From contig JANOJN010000170.1 of assembly GCA_031418775.1 (NCBI GenBank), positions 1 to 64,000 on the forward strand: a DNA stretch of 64,000 nucleotides, given 5' to 3'. This DNA comes from JANLQX01 sp031418775. GTDB lineage: Bacteria; Actinomycetota; Acidimicrobiia; Acidimicrobiales; JANYDT01. Under the pieces are notes generated by a model. It worked only from the letters and a program-made list of their open reading frames with translations. It made no database searches and was not told the origin of the DNA. The position numbers and the translations under genes are program-made. Positions 23,812 through 31,359 of the stretch are shown here, one piece after another. Positions within the stretch are counted from its first letter, which is position 1, and each line of letters begins with the position of its first letter.

Positions 23812-23940
23812 GTTGGTTCTCCTCACGTCCAGGGCACGTACGGCTCCCGGCGTCCTCTCACCATAACGACTTCCGGCCTCCATGTCATTCCCGTCATGCG
23901 ACGATGACGAGTGCTCGACGTCACTGGGTAGCGTGAGGGG

Positions 23941-24138
23941 GTGGCCCTGAACCGTTGCGACAGCTGTGGATCGGATGGCACCTGCGATGGTGATCTCGTC
24001 AGCGTGCAGCGGGTGTACCTCATCCCCCCGCCCGATGGGACGGTTGGGACCGATCAGATGCGCGTCCTCGACGACATCGAGATGTGGTGCTTCGTGTGCC
24101 GCTCGATGTACCCGCACGCGAGCGTCGAGAGCGAGTAG
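23941..24138 (+). CDS. Small cysteine-pair protein, probable zinc ribbon
   Basis: 65-residue protein with CDSC near residues 6-9, a further cysteine at 15, and CFVC at 50-53, suggesting a zinc knuckle. The body is polar with GC-rich third positions. The GTG start directly follows GAGGGG, which is too close to act as a normal ribosome-binding site, so the transcript may be leaderless or the start slightly different. It is divergent from panB across 129 bp. I do not recognise the family. Confidence 0.55.
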   Translation: MALNRCDSCGSDGTCDGDLVSVQRVYLIPPPDGTVGTDQMRVLDDIEMWCFVCRSMYPHASVESE

Positions 24139-24181
24139 CCCAAGCCCTGCCGTCGTGACGAACGTGCCCCAGATCAGGGGT

Positions 24182-24300
24182 CTGCGCCGCACATGCCCGT
24201 CGATTCCGCGTGTGCCGCACGAAAACAGGCGATGTGCGGCGGAGATCGGCCGTTGTGTGGCGCAGGACCCACATAGGGCGGCGCAGGACCCGGATTGGGC
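24182..24300. repeat. Inverted-repeat cluster between convergent genes
   Basis: CTGCGCCGCAC (24182-24192) is mirrored by GTGTGGCGCAG (24255-24265, one mismatch), and GTGCCGCAC (24212-24220) by GTGCGGC (24234-24240). A further GCGGCGCAGGACCC copy follows near 24280, repeating GGCGCAGGACCC of 24260-24271 after about 21 bp. The layout resembles the mirrored array upstream of metG. It lies between the 65-residue gene and the 3' end of the PBP gene. Confidence 0.6.
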
Positions 24301-24316
24301 GGCAACGACGCGCCCG

Positions 24317-26380
24317 TCAGGGACGAAGGGCGGAGTCGAGCGTCCGGGCGAAGATCTTCGCCGGGAGGCCGCCACCGGTCACGGGGCCGTCACCGGCCAC
24401 GTCTTCCATCGCCCGCTGACCCTCCGGAAAGCCCACCCAGACGCTGATGACGCAACACTCGCCCGGGGAGTAGCCGACGAACCATGCATCGCGGAAGTTG
24501 CTCGTGGTGCCGGTCTTCCCGGCAACGGCCACATTCGGACGTGCGGCCGCCGACCCGGTGCCGCTCGAGACGACCGCCCGCAGGGCCTCGTCGACACCCG
24601 CCACGACGGCGGGATCGAACGCCCGACGACGCTTGGGCGGCTTCACCGTGAGGGACCGGCCAGAGGCCTCGACCACCGAGACGATGGCCGACGTCGACCG
24701 GCGCTCGCCCCCGTCGGCGAAGGTGAGGTACGCATCGGCCATCTCCAGGGGGCTCACCTCGGCCGTGCCGAGCACCATCGATGGATACCTCGGGACCTCC
24801 GAGACCACACCGGCACGTGAGGCGGCGGCGACCACGCGGTCCGGACCGACGGCATCATCGAGGATCAGGGCGGCGAACGCGGTGTTCGCCGAGAGCGCCA
24901 GCGCGTCTCGGAGCGTGATCATCCCGTACGACTTCCCGCCGTAGTTCCTCACGGTCCACGCTCCGCCACCGGCCCCGGCCCCCGGGAACACTGCGGAAGC
25001 CGGGGCGGCGTAGACGTCGTCGAGTTTCTTGCCGGCCTCGAGCGCAGCAGCGAGGGCGAACGGCTTGAAGGATGAACCGGCGGGTCGGCCACGGCCCCCG
25101 AAACCCCGGCCGACCGCGAGGTTGACCTGCGAGGACGACCAGGAGCGGCCTCCGACCATCGCCCGAACACGGCCGTCGCGGTCGAGGACGACCACCGCAG
25201 CCGACGGAGCGTCGGGCGAAGCGAGCACCCCGTCGTACGCGGCTTCCTGCGCGGCGCGCTGGGTGCGGAGGTCGAGGGTGGTGCGGACGCGAAGGCCGCG
25301 GCGGCCAACGACGTTCGCGCCGTAGGTGTTCACCAGCTCGCGCCGCACGTAGTTCACGAAGAACTCCGAACCGGCGGCGCCCGACGCATACCGCACCCCG
25401 CCTTTCGGAGTCGTGCGGGCCAGGACGCCACCCGGCCCGGTGAGCGGAACCGCTTCCGCGGCACGCCTCTCCCTCTCGCTGATCACCCCGGTCTGGCGCA
25501 TCGCCGCAAGAACCGACGAGCGGCGGCGGCGCGCCGTCTCGGGATCACGGGTCGCATCGGTCGACTCCGGACCCCGGATGAGCGCGGCCAGGTAGGCCGC
25601 TTCTGCGGTGGTGAGGTCCGACGCCGGCTTGGCGAAGTAGGCGTCCGCCGCCGGACCGATCCCGTACGCCCCCCGGCCGAAGTACACCGTGTTCAGGTAG
25701 CGCTCCAGGATCTCGTCCTTCGAGAGGCGCTGTTCGAGCTTCACTGACAGCGCCGCCTCCCGGAGCTTGCGCTTCACGGTCGCCTGGTTGCCGACGTAGA
25801 CGTTCTTGACGTATTGCTGGGTGATCGTCGACCCACCCTGGCGCACCGAGCCGGACCGCAGTGCGTGCCACAGCGCCCGACCGATGCCGACCGGATCGAC
25901 GCCCGAGTGTTCGTAGAAGCGGCGATCCTCGGCCGCCACAACTGCGTCACGGGCGATGGGAGCGATCTCCTCGAGCGCCAGCCGCTCCTCGGGGCGCCCC
26001 GTGACCACCGTCGCCAACCGGACACCGCGCGAATCTTCGATGATCAGCTGTTGCAGCGGGACGCGGGCCGCCGGAATGCCCGTAGAGAGCAGAAGTGCGA
26101 TGAAGCCGAGAACGGCCAGCAGCAGCACGACCGTACCGAGCAGCACCAGGCGAAGCACGAGGCGGCGTACCCGACGGATGCGTCGAGGCGGCCGGGGCGG
26201 ATCTCCGACGATCTCGCCACGCCGACGGCCGACGGACTCTGCCGGCGTCGGAGGGTCCGCCCGACGACCTCGGGGGGAAGTCGGGAGGGTTGGAGCGGCT
26301 GCCAGTGCCTTCAGCCTGTCGCCGTGGAGGATGAACCGCGGCCGAGACGGAACATCCGGATGAGATGGTTCCAGCGGCAT
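24317..26380 (-). CDS. Bifunctional class A penicillin-binding protein (PBP1A/PonA type)
   Basis: Polymerises and cross-links peptidoglycan. A basic N-terminus precedes one membrane helix (LVLRLVLLGTVVLLLAVLGFIALLL). The glycosyltransferase domain has AAEDRRFYEHSGVDPVG, RQGGSTITQQYVKN and RYLNTVYFGRGAYGI. The transpeptidase domain has the serine motif GSSFKPF (SxxK), LSANTAF (SxN) and AGKTGTTSNFRDAWFVGYSP (KTG). ATG 26380 gives 687 residues and a 70-bp overlap with the upstream DUF5318 gene, the same partner that precedes ponA in mycobacteria. Confidence 0.93.
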   Translation of the reverse strand: MPLEPSHPDVPSRPRFILHGDRLKALAAAPTLPTSPRGRRADPPTPAESVGRRRGEIVGDPPRPPRRIRRVRRLVLRLVLLGTVVLLLAVLGFIALLLSTGIPAARVPLQQLIIEDSRGVRLATVVTGRPEERLALEEIAPIARDAVVAAEDRRFYEHSGVDPVGIGRALWHALRSGSVRQGGSTITQQYVKNVYVGNQATVKRKLREAALSVKLEQRLSKDEILERYLNTVYFGRGAYGIGPAADAYFAKPASDLTTAEAAYLAALIRGPESTDATRDPETARRRRSSVLAAMRQTGVISERERRAAEAVPLTGPGGVLARTTPKGGVRYASGAAGSEFFVNYVRRELVNTYGANVVGRRGLRVRTTLDLRTQRAAQEAAYDGVLASPDAPSAAVVVLDRDGRVRAMVGGRSWSSSQVNLAVGRGFGGRGRPAGSSFKPFALAAALEAGKKLDDVYAAPASAVFPGAGAGGGAWTVRNYGGKSYGMITLRDALALSANTAFAALILDDAVGPDRVVAAASRAGVVSEVPRYPSMVLGTAEVSPLEMADAYLTFADGGERRSTSAIVSVVEASGRSLTVKPPKRRRAFDPAVVAGVDEALRAVVSSGTGSAAARPNVAVAGKTGTTSNFRDAWFVGYSPGECCVISVWVGFPEGQRAMEDVAGDGPVTGGGLPAKIFARTLDSALRP

Positions 26381-26727
26381 TCGGTGCACACCTCGACCAC
26401 GTAGCACGCGTAGTCCCCGCGCTGCTTGGCGAACTGCTCCAGCTCTTTCACCTTCGTGATGCAACGGCCGAATGACGGAAGCCGCCCACCGAACACGTAA
26501 GAGACGGACACCAGCGCGTCTTCCTCGCAGATCGGGCACGATTCCGCCATCACCGCTCCGACCGAGACCGCAGCGCGGATGAGCTCGGGGTGGGCGTCGC
26601 ATACATCGCGCCTTCCGAGCCGGCCCCGGCGGAATTCGTTCACGAGGTGGCGTCGGGCCAACTTGTACTCGATCGTTCCCGCCCGTGGATCGTCGGCACC
26701 TCGAAGGGCATTGGCGCGGAACGACAC
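26311..26727 (-). CDS. DUF5318 family protein
   Basis: Cysteine-rich cytoplasmic protein conserved in Actinobacteria next to ponA-type genes. The core EYKLARRHLVNEFRRGRLGR, CDAHPELIRAA, ESCPICEED, VYVFGG-like and CYVVEVCTECRWNHL segments suggest a zinc-binding fold with CPIC and CTEC pairs. Its function is unknown; the conserved pairing with a PBP suggests a role in envelope synthesis. GTG 26727 gives 138 residues; ATG 26757 is an alternative. Its 3' end overlaps the PBP gene start by 70 bp in another frame. Confidence 0.8.
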   Translation of the reverse strand: MSFRANALRGADDPRAGTIEYKLARRHLVNEFRRGRLGRRDVCDAHPELIRAAVSVGAVMAESCPICEEDALVSVSYVFGGRLPSFGRCITKVKELEQFAKQRGDYACYVVEVCTECRWNHLIRMFRLGRGSSSTATG

Positions 26728-26804
26728 GGCGGAAAGGCTAGGACAACCCCGGCACACTCCCGGTCGCGTTACACGGACGGCTCACCAACGGCCAGACTCG
26801 TTTC

Positions 26805-27557
26805 ATGTGGAATCTCGCCCTCGTCACCGGCGCATCGTCGGGCATCGGCGAGTCCTTCGTCCGTCAACTCGCCCAAGCAGGCACCCCCGTGATCGTCGTG
26901 GCCCGGCGACGTGACCGCCTCGATGCACTAGCCCACGAGCTCGGCAACATCGAGGTCCTGCCCGCTGATCTCGCCACCGATGAGGGCGTCGCCACCGTCG
27001 CCGCTCGGCTGGAGAAGGGCGACATCGACCTGCTCATCAACAACGCCGGATTCGGCAACGACGGTCCCTTCCACGAACTCACCGATGAAAGAGCCGCGGA
27101 CGAGATCCGGGTGAACGTGCTCGCCCTCGCCAGACTCACGCGGGCTGCGGCCGGTCCCATGGTGGCGAAGCGTCGCGGTGGCATCCTCAACGTGTCATCC
27201 ATTGCGTCGTTCCAGGCGGCACCGGGCTTCGGGAGCTACGCGGCGACCAAGGCCTTCGTCACCAACTTCACGGAAACCGTCCACGAGGACCTTCGTTCCA
27301 CGGGTGTCAAGGTGACCGCGCTCTGTCCCGGACTCACGCACAGCGAGTTCCACTCGACCGCGGACATCGACGGCTACAACAGGTACCCGTCATTCATCTG
27401 GCAGACGGCCGACGAGGTCGCCGCGTTCGGGCTCAAGGCACTCGAACGAAACACCTGCATCGCCGTGCCCGGTGCCCCGAACAAGGCGCTCACAGGCATG
27501 TCGAGCATGCTGCCGCGCGCCGTGACGCGCCGGCTCGCCGGCCTCTCCAAGCGCTGA
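26805..27557 (+). CDS. SDR family NAD(P)-dependent oxidoreductase
   Basis: 250-residue short-chain dehydrogenase of the DltE/YqjQ-like subgroup. TGASSGIG (residues 8-15) binds the cofactor, NNAGF follows, and the catalytic residues are in NVSSIASFQAAPGFGSYAATKAF (S, YxxxK). TALCPGLTHSEFH and the C-terminal VAAFGLKALERN are typical of oxidoreductases acting on lipid or sterol-like substrates. It begins 77 bp from the divergent DUF5318 gene and converges with the NAD(P)H oxidoreductase gene across 15 bp. Confidence 0.87.
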   Translation: MWNLALVTGASSGIGESFVRQLAQAGTPVIVVARRRDRLDALAHELGNIEVLPADLATDEGVATVAARLEKGDIDLLINNAGFGNDGPFHELTDERAADEIRVNVLALARLTRAAAGPMVAKRRGGILNVSSIASFQAAPGFGSYAATKAFVTNFTETVHEDLRSTGVKVTALCPGLTHSEFHSTADIDGYNRYPSFIWQTADEVAAFGLKALERNTCIAVPGAPNKALTGMSSMLPRAVTRRLAGLSKR

Positions 27558-27572
27558 CGGCGTTGTCGAGAA

Positions 27573-28223
27573 CTACTTCTTCGACAGGGCCGCGCTGACG
27601 CGACCCAGGAACGCGCGACGATCCGCATCGGTTGCCCGGTCGTTGCCGTAGAACGCGATCCACGACGTCCGACACCGGAGCCCGCACATCGAACGAATCC
27701 CGCGCAGGATCACCCGCTTGCCCGGTTCCCCCTGGACGGAGTTCATGAACTTCCCGGAGCCGTGGGTCGTGACGACGTCGATAGAGGCGATGTTCGTGAG
27801 CCGCCCCCGAACCCGGCTCCCATCGGCCGGAACGTCGTAGGCGATCCCCTCCCCCCACACCCGGTCGAACCAACCCTTGAGGATTGCCGGTTGACCTCCG
27901 AACCAGGTCGGATAGACGAAGACCAGCCCGTCCGCCCAACGCAGGGCGTCGACATGCGGAGTGAGATGGGTCCACGACACGCACGTGTCCCGAGTTCGCC
28001 ACTCCGCCTGTGACAGGCGGGCGTCGAAGTCGTCGGCGTAGAGGTCGAGCACCCGCACCTCGTGTCCCGACCCTTCGAGAGCCGAGACAGCCCGCTCGGC
28101 GACCGAGGCGCCGAAGCTCTCCGGGACCGGGTGGGCGAAGACGACGAGCATTCGTCGCGGAACCCGGCCGGCGCGCAGGAGCTGTCGGGTGCCGAGGGCG
28201 GACACCCGCCCTGCGGCGCTCAC
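27573..28223 (-). CDS. NAD(P)H-dependent oxidoreductase (flavodoxin-like fold), paralogue 2
   Basis: 216-residue quinone-reductase/modulator-of-drug-activity type flavoprotein. LVVFAHPVPESFGASVAERA and LDLYADDFDARLS bind FMN or FAD, and GLVFVYPTWFGGQPAILKGWFDRVW is the family signature. It is about as close to its upstream neighbour as two gene duplicates would be, and their ends overlap by 4 bp. ATG 28223 uses that overlap; ATG 28151 would start nearer the fold. Substrates are probably quinones or other electrophiles. Confidence 0.83.
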   Translation of the reverse strand: MSAAGRVSALGTRQLLRAGRVPRRMLVVFAHPVPESFGASVAERAVSALEGSGHEVRVLDLYADDFDARLSQAEWRTRDTCVSWTHLTPHVDALRWADGLVFVYPTWFGGQPAILKGWFDRVWGEGIAYDVPADGSRVRGRLTNIASIDVVTTHGSGKFMNSVQGEPGKRVILRGIRSMCGLRCRTSWIAFYGNDRATDADRRAFLGRVSAALSKK

Positions 28224-28909
28224 CGGGCACCGCGCATCTCGGACCGGACACCGGCGAGAAAGGCCTCGCGTTGCGCGGCCGTCGACCGATCAAGCGAGTA
28301 CATCCCGAGCCAGGTCGTCCGACATCGAATCGGCGGTGCCAGCACGCGTACGCAACGGAGGACATTGCGGCGGCCGCCGTCGTTGAACAGCCGCATCGAT
28401 GTACGCGATGAGCCGTAGGTCGAGATGCCCATGACGTGGCGCAACGAACCGAGGCCGGGCTTCACTTTGTTCGTCTTCGGGTCGAGCACGAACGAAACCC
28501 CCGGTACGAGTACCCGCTCGAGCCATCCCTTCATGATCGCTGGCAGACCCCACCACCACGTCGGGTACACGAAGACGAGTCCCTCGGCATGGCGAACGAG
28601 ATCCGCGTAGCGCTCGATCTGCGCGCTGAGGATCGGGGTAGCGGACTCATACGCACGTCGCTCGGCGGTGGACATCCGCGGATCGAAACCCTCGGCGTAC
28701 AGGTCGATGAGATCGACGTGATGGCCGGCCTCCCGGAGACCGTCAACAGCGTTCCGGCAGAGGGCTGCCGAGAAGCTCTGCGGGTCCGGATGGGCGAACA
28801 CGACGAGGTACCGCCTGGGGCGGCCGGCCGAGTCGTCGGTCGCTCCGCCGACGTCCGGACTCCGTCGCATCGATGCGATCGACCGAAGCCTTCCTCCAGC
28901 ACGAGCCAT
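28220..28909 (-). CDS. NAD(P)H-dependent oxidoreductase (flavodoxin-like fold), paralogue 1
   Basis: Paralogue of the gene that follows it. RRYLVVFAHPDPQSFSAALC, LIDLYAEGFDPRMS and GLVFVYPTWWWGLPAIMKGWLERVL are the matching motifs. ATG 28909 leaves about 30 residues before the fold; GTG 28921 and ATG 28870 are other candidates. Both paralogues carry an RCRTTW/RCRTSW block with a tyrosine after it near the C-terminus, an unusual shared feature suggesting related substrates. Expression as a pair could allow heterodimers. Confidence 0.8.
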   Translation of the reverse strand: MARAGGRLRSIASMRRSPDVGGATDDSAGRPRRYLVVFAHPDPQSFSAALCRNAVDGLREAGHHVDLIDLYAEGFDPRMSTAERRAYESATPILSAQIERYADLVRHAEGLVFVYPTWWWGLPAIMKGWLERVLVPGVSFVLDPKTNKVKPGLGSLRHVMGISTYGSSRTSMRLFNDGGRRNVLRCVRVLAPPIRCRTTWLGMYSLDRSTAAQREAFLAGVRSEMRGAR

Positions 28910-29011
28910 TCGGGCGTTGACAGTCCTTTCGGTCGACGGTGTCGTGCGAACCCGTCCTGCGGTCCCTTTCGTCACCGACCGTTTGCCCGACAGTCGACCC
29001 GCACGCACGAA

Positions 29012-29037
29012 CGTCGGGCCACCATGGTGGCCCGACG
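29012..29037. terminator. 26-bp perfect palindrome downstream of pcnA
   Basis: CGTCGGGCCACC at 29012-29023 is followed by AT and by its complementary arm to 29037, with no mismatch. It lies 27 bp beyond the pcnA stop on the minus strand and about 100 bp before the oxidoreductase pair. A terminator is the simplest reading, although no T-tract follows; an operator for the pair is the alternative. Confidence 0.6.
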
Positions 29038-29064
29038 AGCAGCCGGGCGCAAGGACTTCGCGCC

Positions 29065-30387
29065 TCACATCCTCGGTTGCCGCCCATCCCACCACGCATC
29101 AAGTCGCCGTCGCTCTTCATCGGGACCGACCGGACCTTCGACCAAACGGACCTCGTAGAGCATCTTCAACGCATCTCCGACATCGCGACCCGGACCCACG
29201 CCGAGATGCGCCATCACGGCGGTCCCATCGAGGGACGGGGTCATCTCCAGCCCTTCCGTTTCGTCGAGCCGGGTGATCGCCGCGCGGACGGCCGACGAGC
29301 GGTCGTCCTCGCCTGACGTCAATGAGAAGAGCAATTGCGCATCCGACAACAACGGTCCGGCGCTGCGGATGAACCTCCGGACCGTTCGCGGCTCATCGTC
29401 GGACGGGAACTCCCCACGGAGCCGAAGAAGCGAGCGGACCCGCGTGCACTCCTCCTGGGAATACCGGAGTGCGAGGGCCCAGGTGTGGGCCACTTCATCA
29501 GCGCGCGAATCATTGCCGAGCGTGACTGCGAAAAGGGCGGCAAGACGGAGCCCGACGTCGACCGGGGATCGCGAAAGAACGTCGCCGATTCGACGGATCA
29601 GCTCGTCATCGGTCAACGCAGAAGCAAGTGGTGGCGCGAACACTCCGAGCAGCGAAGTGTCGACGAGAAGGGCCAGCCCTGAGACCGGTCGTTCCGAAAG
29701 GAGCAGTTTCGAGAACTCGTCGCGGATCCGCTCCGCGGACACGATGCCCAACCGGTCGCGGAGCCGTCGGATCGCTTCGAGAACCACCGGATCAGCGACC
29801 AGACCATGGCCGGCGACGAACCGAGCGGCGCGAAGCATGCGAAGCGGATCATCGGTGAAGCTCACCTCCGGGTCGAGCGGCGTTCGCAACCGCCCGGCAC
29901 GAAGATCGGCGAGGCCGGAGAACGGGTCGACCAGAACGGCGGCGCCCGGTAGCGACATTGCGTCGATGGCGATCGCGTTGACCGTGAAGTCCCTCCTCGA
30001 CAGGTCGGCCTCGATGTCGTCCGAATACTCGACCTCCGGCTTGCGCGACTCGTGCCCATAGGCCTCGCGCCGATGGGTGGTGACCTCGTACGACCTGTCC
30101 CTGCCATCGGGCCCGGGGAACCGAGCGCCGATGGTTCCGAAACGCTTACCCTGCAGCCACAGCGCCGTCGGCCGCTGCGATCGGAGGATCGCTTCGACTT
30201 CGTCGGGCAACGCGTCGGTGGTGAGGTCGATGTCGAGGTCCACGCGTTCGAGCCCGCGAAGGCCGTCGCGGACGATGCCGCCGACAAGGAAGAGACGATG
30301 GTGAGCGCGCTCGAACGCCACCGCCAGCGGCCTGATCTCGCGTAGGAGCTCATCGAAGGCCGACGCGAGCTCCCCGACCACCTCCAT
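29065..30387 (-). CDS. pcnA: CCA tRNA nucleotidyltransferase / poly(A) polymerase family protein
   Basis: Class II nucleotidyltransferase adding or repairing the CCA end of tRNAs. LFLVGGIVRDGLRGLERVDLDIDLTTDA contains the GG/VRD and DxD metal site. RRDFTVNAIAIDA, DPFSGLADLRAGRLRTP and DDPLRMLRAARFVAGHG are standard neck motifs. The 440 residues and the position next to the murJ cluster match the mycobacterial pcnA locus. Whether it makes CCA or poly(A) cannot be decided here. It diverges from the acetyltransferase gene across 147 bp. Confidence 0.92.
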   Translation of the reverse strand: MEVVGELASAFDELLREIRPLAVAFERAHHRLFLVGGIVRDGLRGLERVDLDIDLTTDALPDEVEAILRSQRPTALWLQGKRFGTIGARFPGPDGRDRSYEVTTHRREAYGHESRKPEVEYSDDIEADLSRRDFTVNAIAIDAMSLPGAAVLVDPFSGLADLRAGRLRTPLDPEVSFTDDPLRMLRAARFVAGHGLVADPVVLEAIRRLRDRLGIVSAERIRDEFSKLLLSERPVSGLALLVDTSLLGVFAPPLASALTDDELIRRIGDVLSRSPVDVGLRLAALFAVTLGNDSRADEVAHTWALALRYSQEECTRVRSLLRLRGEFPSDDEPRTVRRFIRSAGPLLSDAQLLFSLTSGEDDRSSAVRAAITRLDETEGLEMTPSLDGTAVMAHLGVGPGRDVGDALKMLYEVRLVEGPVGPDEERRRLDAWWDGRQPRM

Positions 30388-30534
30388 GGAACCGAAGGCT
30401 ACGCCGCCCCGGACACCACCCCCCGCCCAGAAACGCCGTAGCTCTGCTCTGCAACACTTCGCCGCTACGCCGCTTCACTGCTCGCAACCCCCATCACACA
30501 CCACCCCCGGCCAGCGACCTCGTAACCTGACCGC

Positions 30535-31359
30535 ATGCGAATCGGTGGAACCGGGGCCGGGCATGTTGCCCGCAGGGCCGGTCGGCGCCGAGGCGGCGTC
30601 ACCGGTGGAACCCCCGGTGAGGATGCGGGAACACGACTGGTCCGACGTGTGCGGGTGGGACCTGAGTTCGTACGCCTCGACGAACGACGACGCAACGCAG
30701 CGGTCACGTCCGTGACCATCGCATCAGACACCACCGAGGCGCTCTCCTCGCGTGCCATCGCGCAGACGATGGGGTTGTACGAACCACTTCCGCCCGACAT
30801 CTTCCGTACGCCCGCCATCACTCGCGCCGAGGCATCGGGCTACGAGGAGTGCGGCTTCGAGATCGTCTCGGTGCTTCGTCTCCTCACCCATGATCTCGAA
30901 CGCTTGCGCGAACTTCCCCGATTGGCCATCCCAACGGGTCGTCCCCGGAGGTCTCGGATCGGCGCATGCGTGGAAGTCGATCGCCGGGCATTCGGCGTCG
31001 ATCACTGCTTCGACCGTCTCGATCTTCTCGCCGCACTCGATGCGACGACGCGATCGCGGCTGCGCATCGTCTCCGCACCCGGCGACACGGTAACTCACCG
31101 GCAACTCGACGGGTTCGCGATCACCGGTCGCGCCGGACCGCGGGGCTATCTCCAACGCGTCGCGGTCGACCCGGCCCACGCGGGGCGAGGACTCGGAACG
31201 GCCCTGGTCGTCGATGCGCTTCGCTGGTGTCGCGCCCGCGGCGTGACGAAGGTCGTCGTCAACACCGGTACCGACAACGAACGAGCGCTGGCCCTCTACC
31301 GTCGCCTCGGGTTCGTCGACACGCCGCTCGATCTCCTGCTGATGGAGCGCCGTGGGTAG
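30535..31359 (+). CDS. GNAT family N-acetyltransferase
   Basis: 274-residue protein with a C-terminal GNAT fold: YLQRVAVDPAHAGRGLGTALVVDALRW is the acetyl-CoA loop and NTGTDNERALALYRRLGFV the following segment. The N-terminal 60 residues are basic and low in complexity, so the true start may be later. The middle (FEIVSVLRLLTHDLERLRE) resembles a degenerate second GNAT unit. It occupies the place of the NUDIX gene mutT4 in mycobacteria. Its end overlaps the DUF6049 gene by 8 bp. The acceptor is unknown. Confidence 0.78.
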   Translation: MRIGGTGAGHVARRAGRRRGGVTGGTPGEDAGTRLVRRVRVGPEFVRLDERRRNAAVTSVTIASDTTEALSSRAIAQTMGLYEPLPPDIFRTPAITRAEASGYEECGFEIVSVLRLLTHDLERLRELPRLAIPTGRPRRSRIGACVEVDRRAFGVDHCFDRLDLLAALDATTRSRLRIVSAPGDTVTHRQLDGFAITGRAGPRGYLQRVAVDPAHAGRGLGTALVVDALRWCRARGVTKVVVNTGTDNERALALYRRLGFVDTPLDLLLMERRG

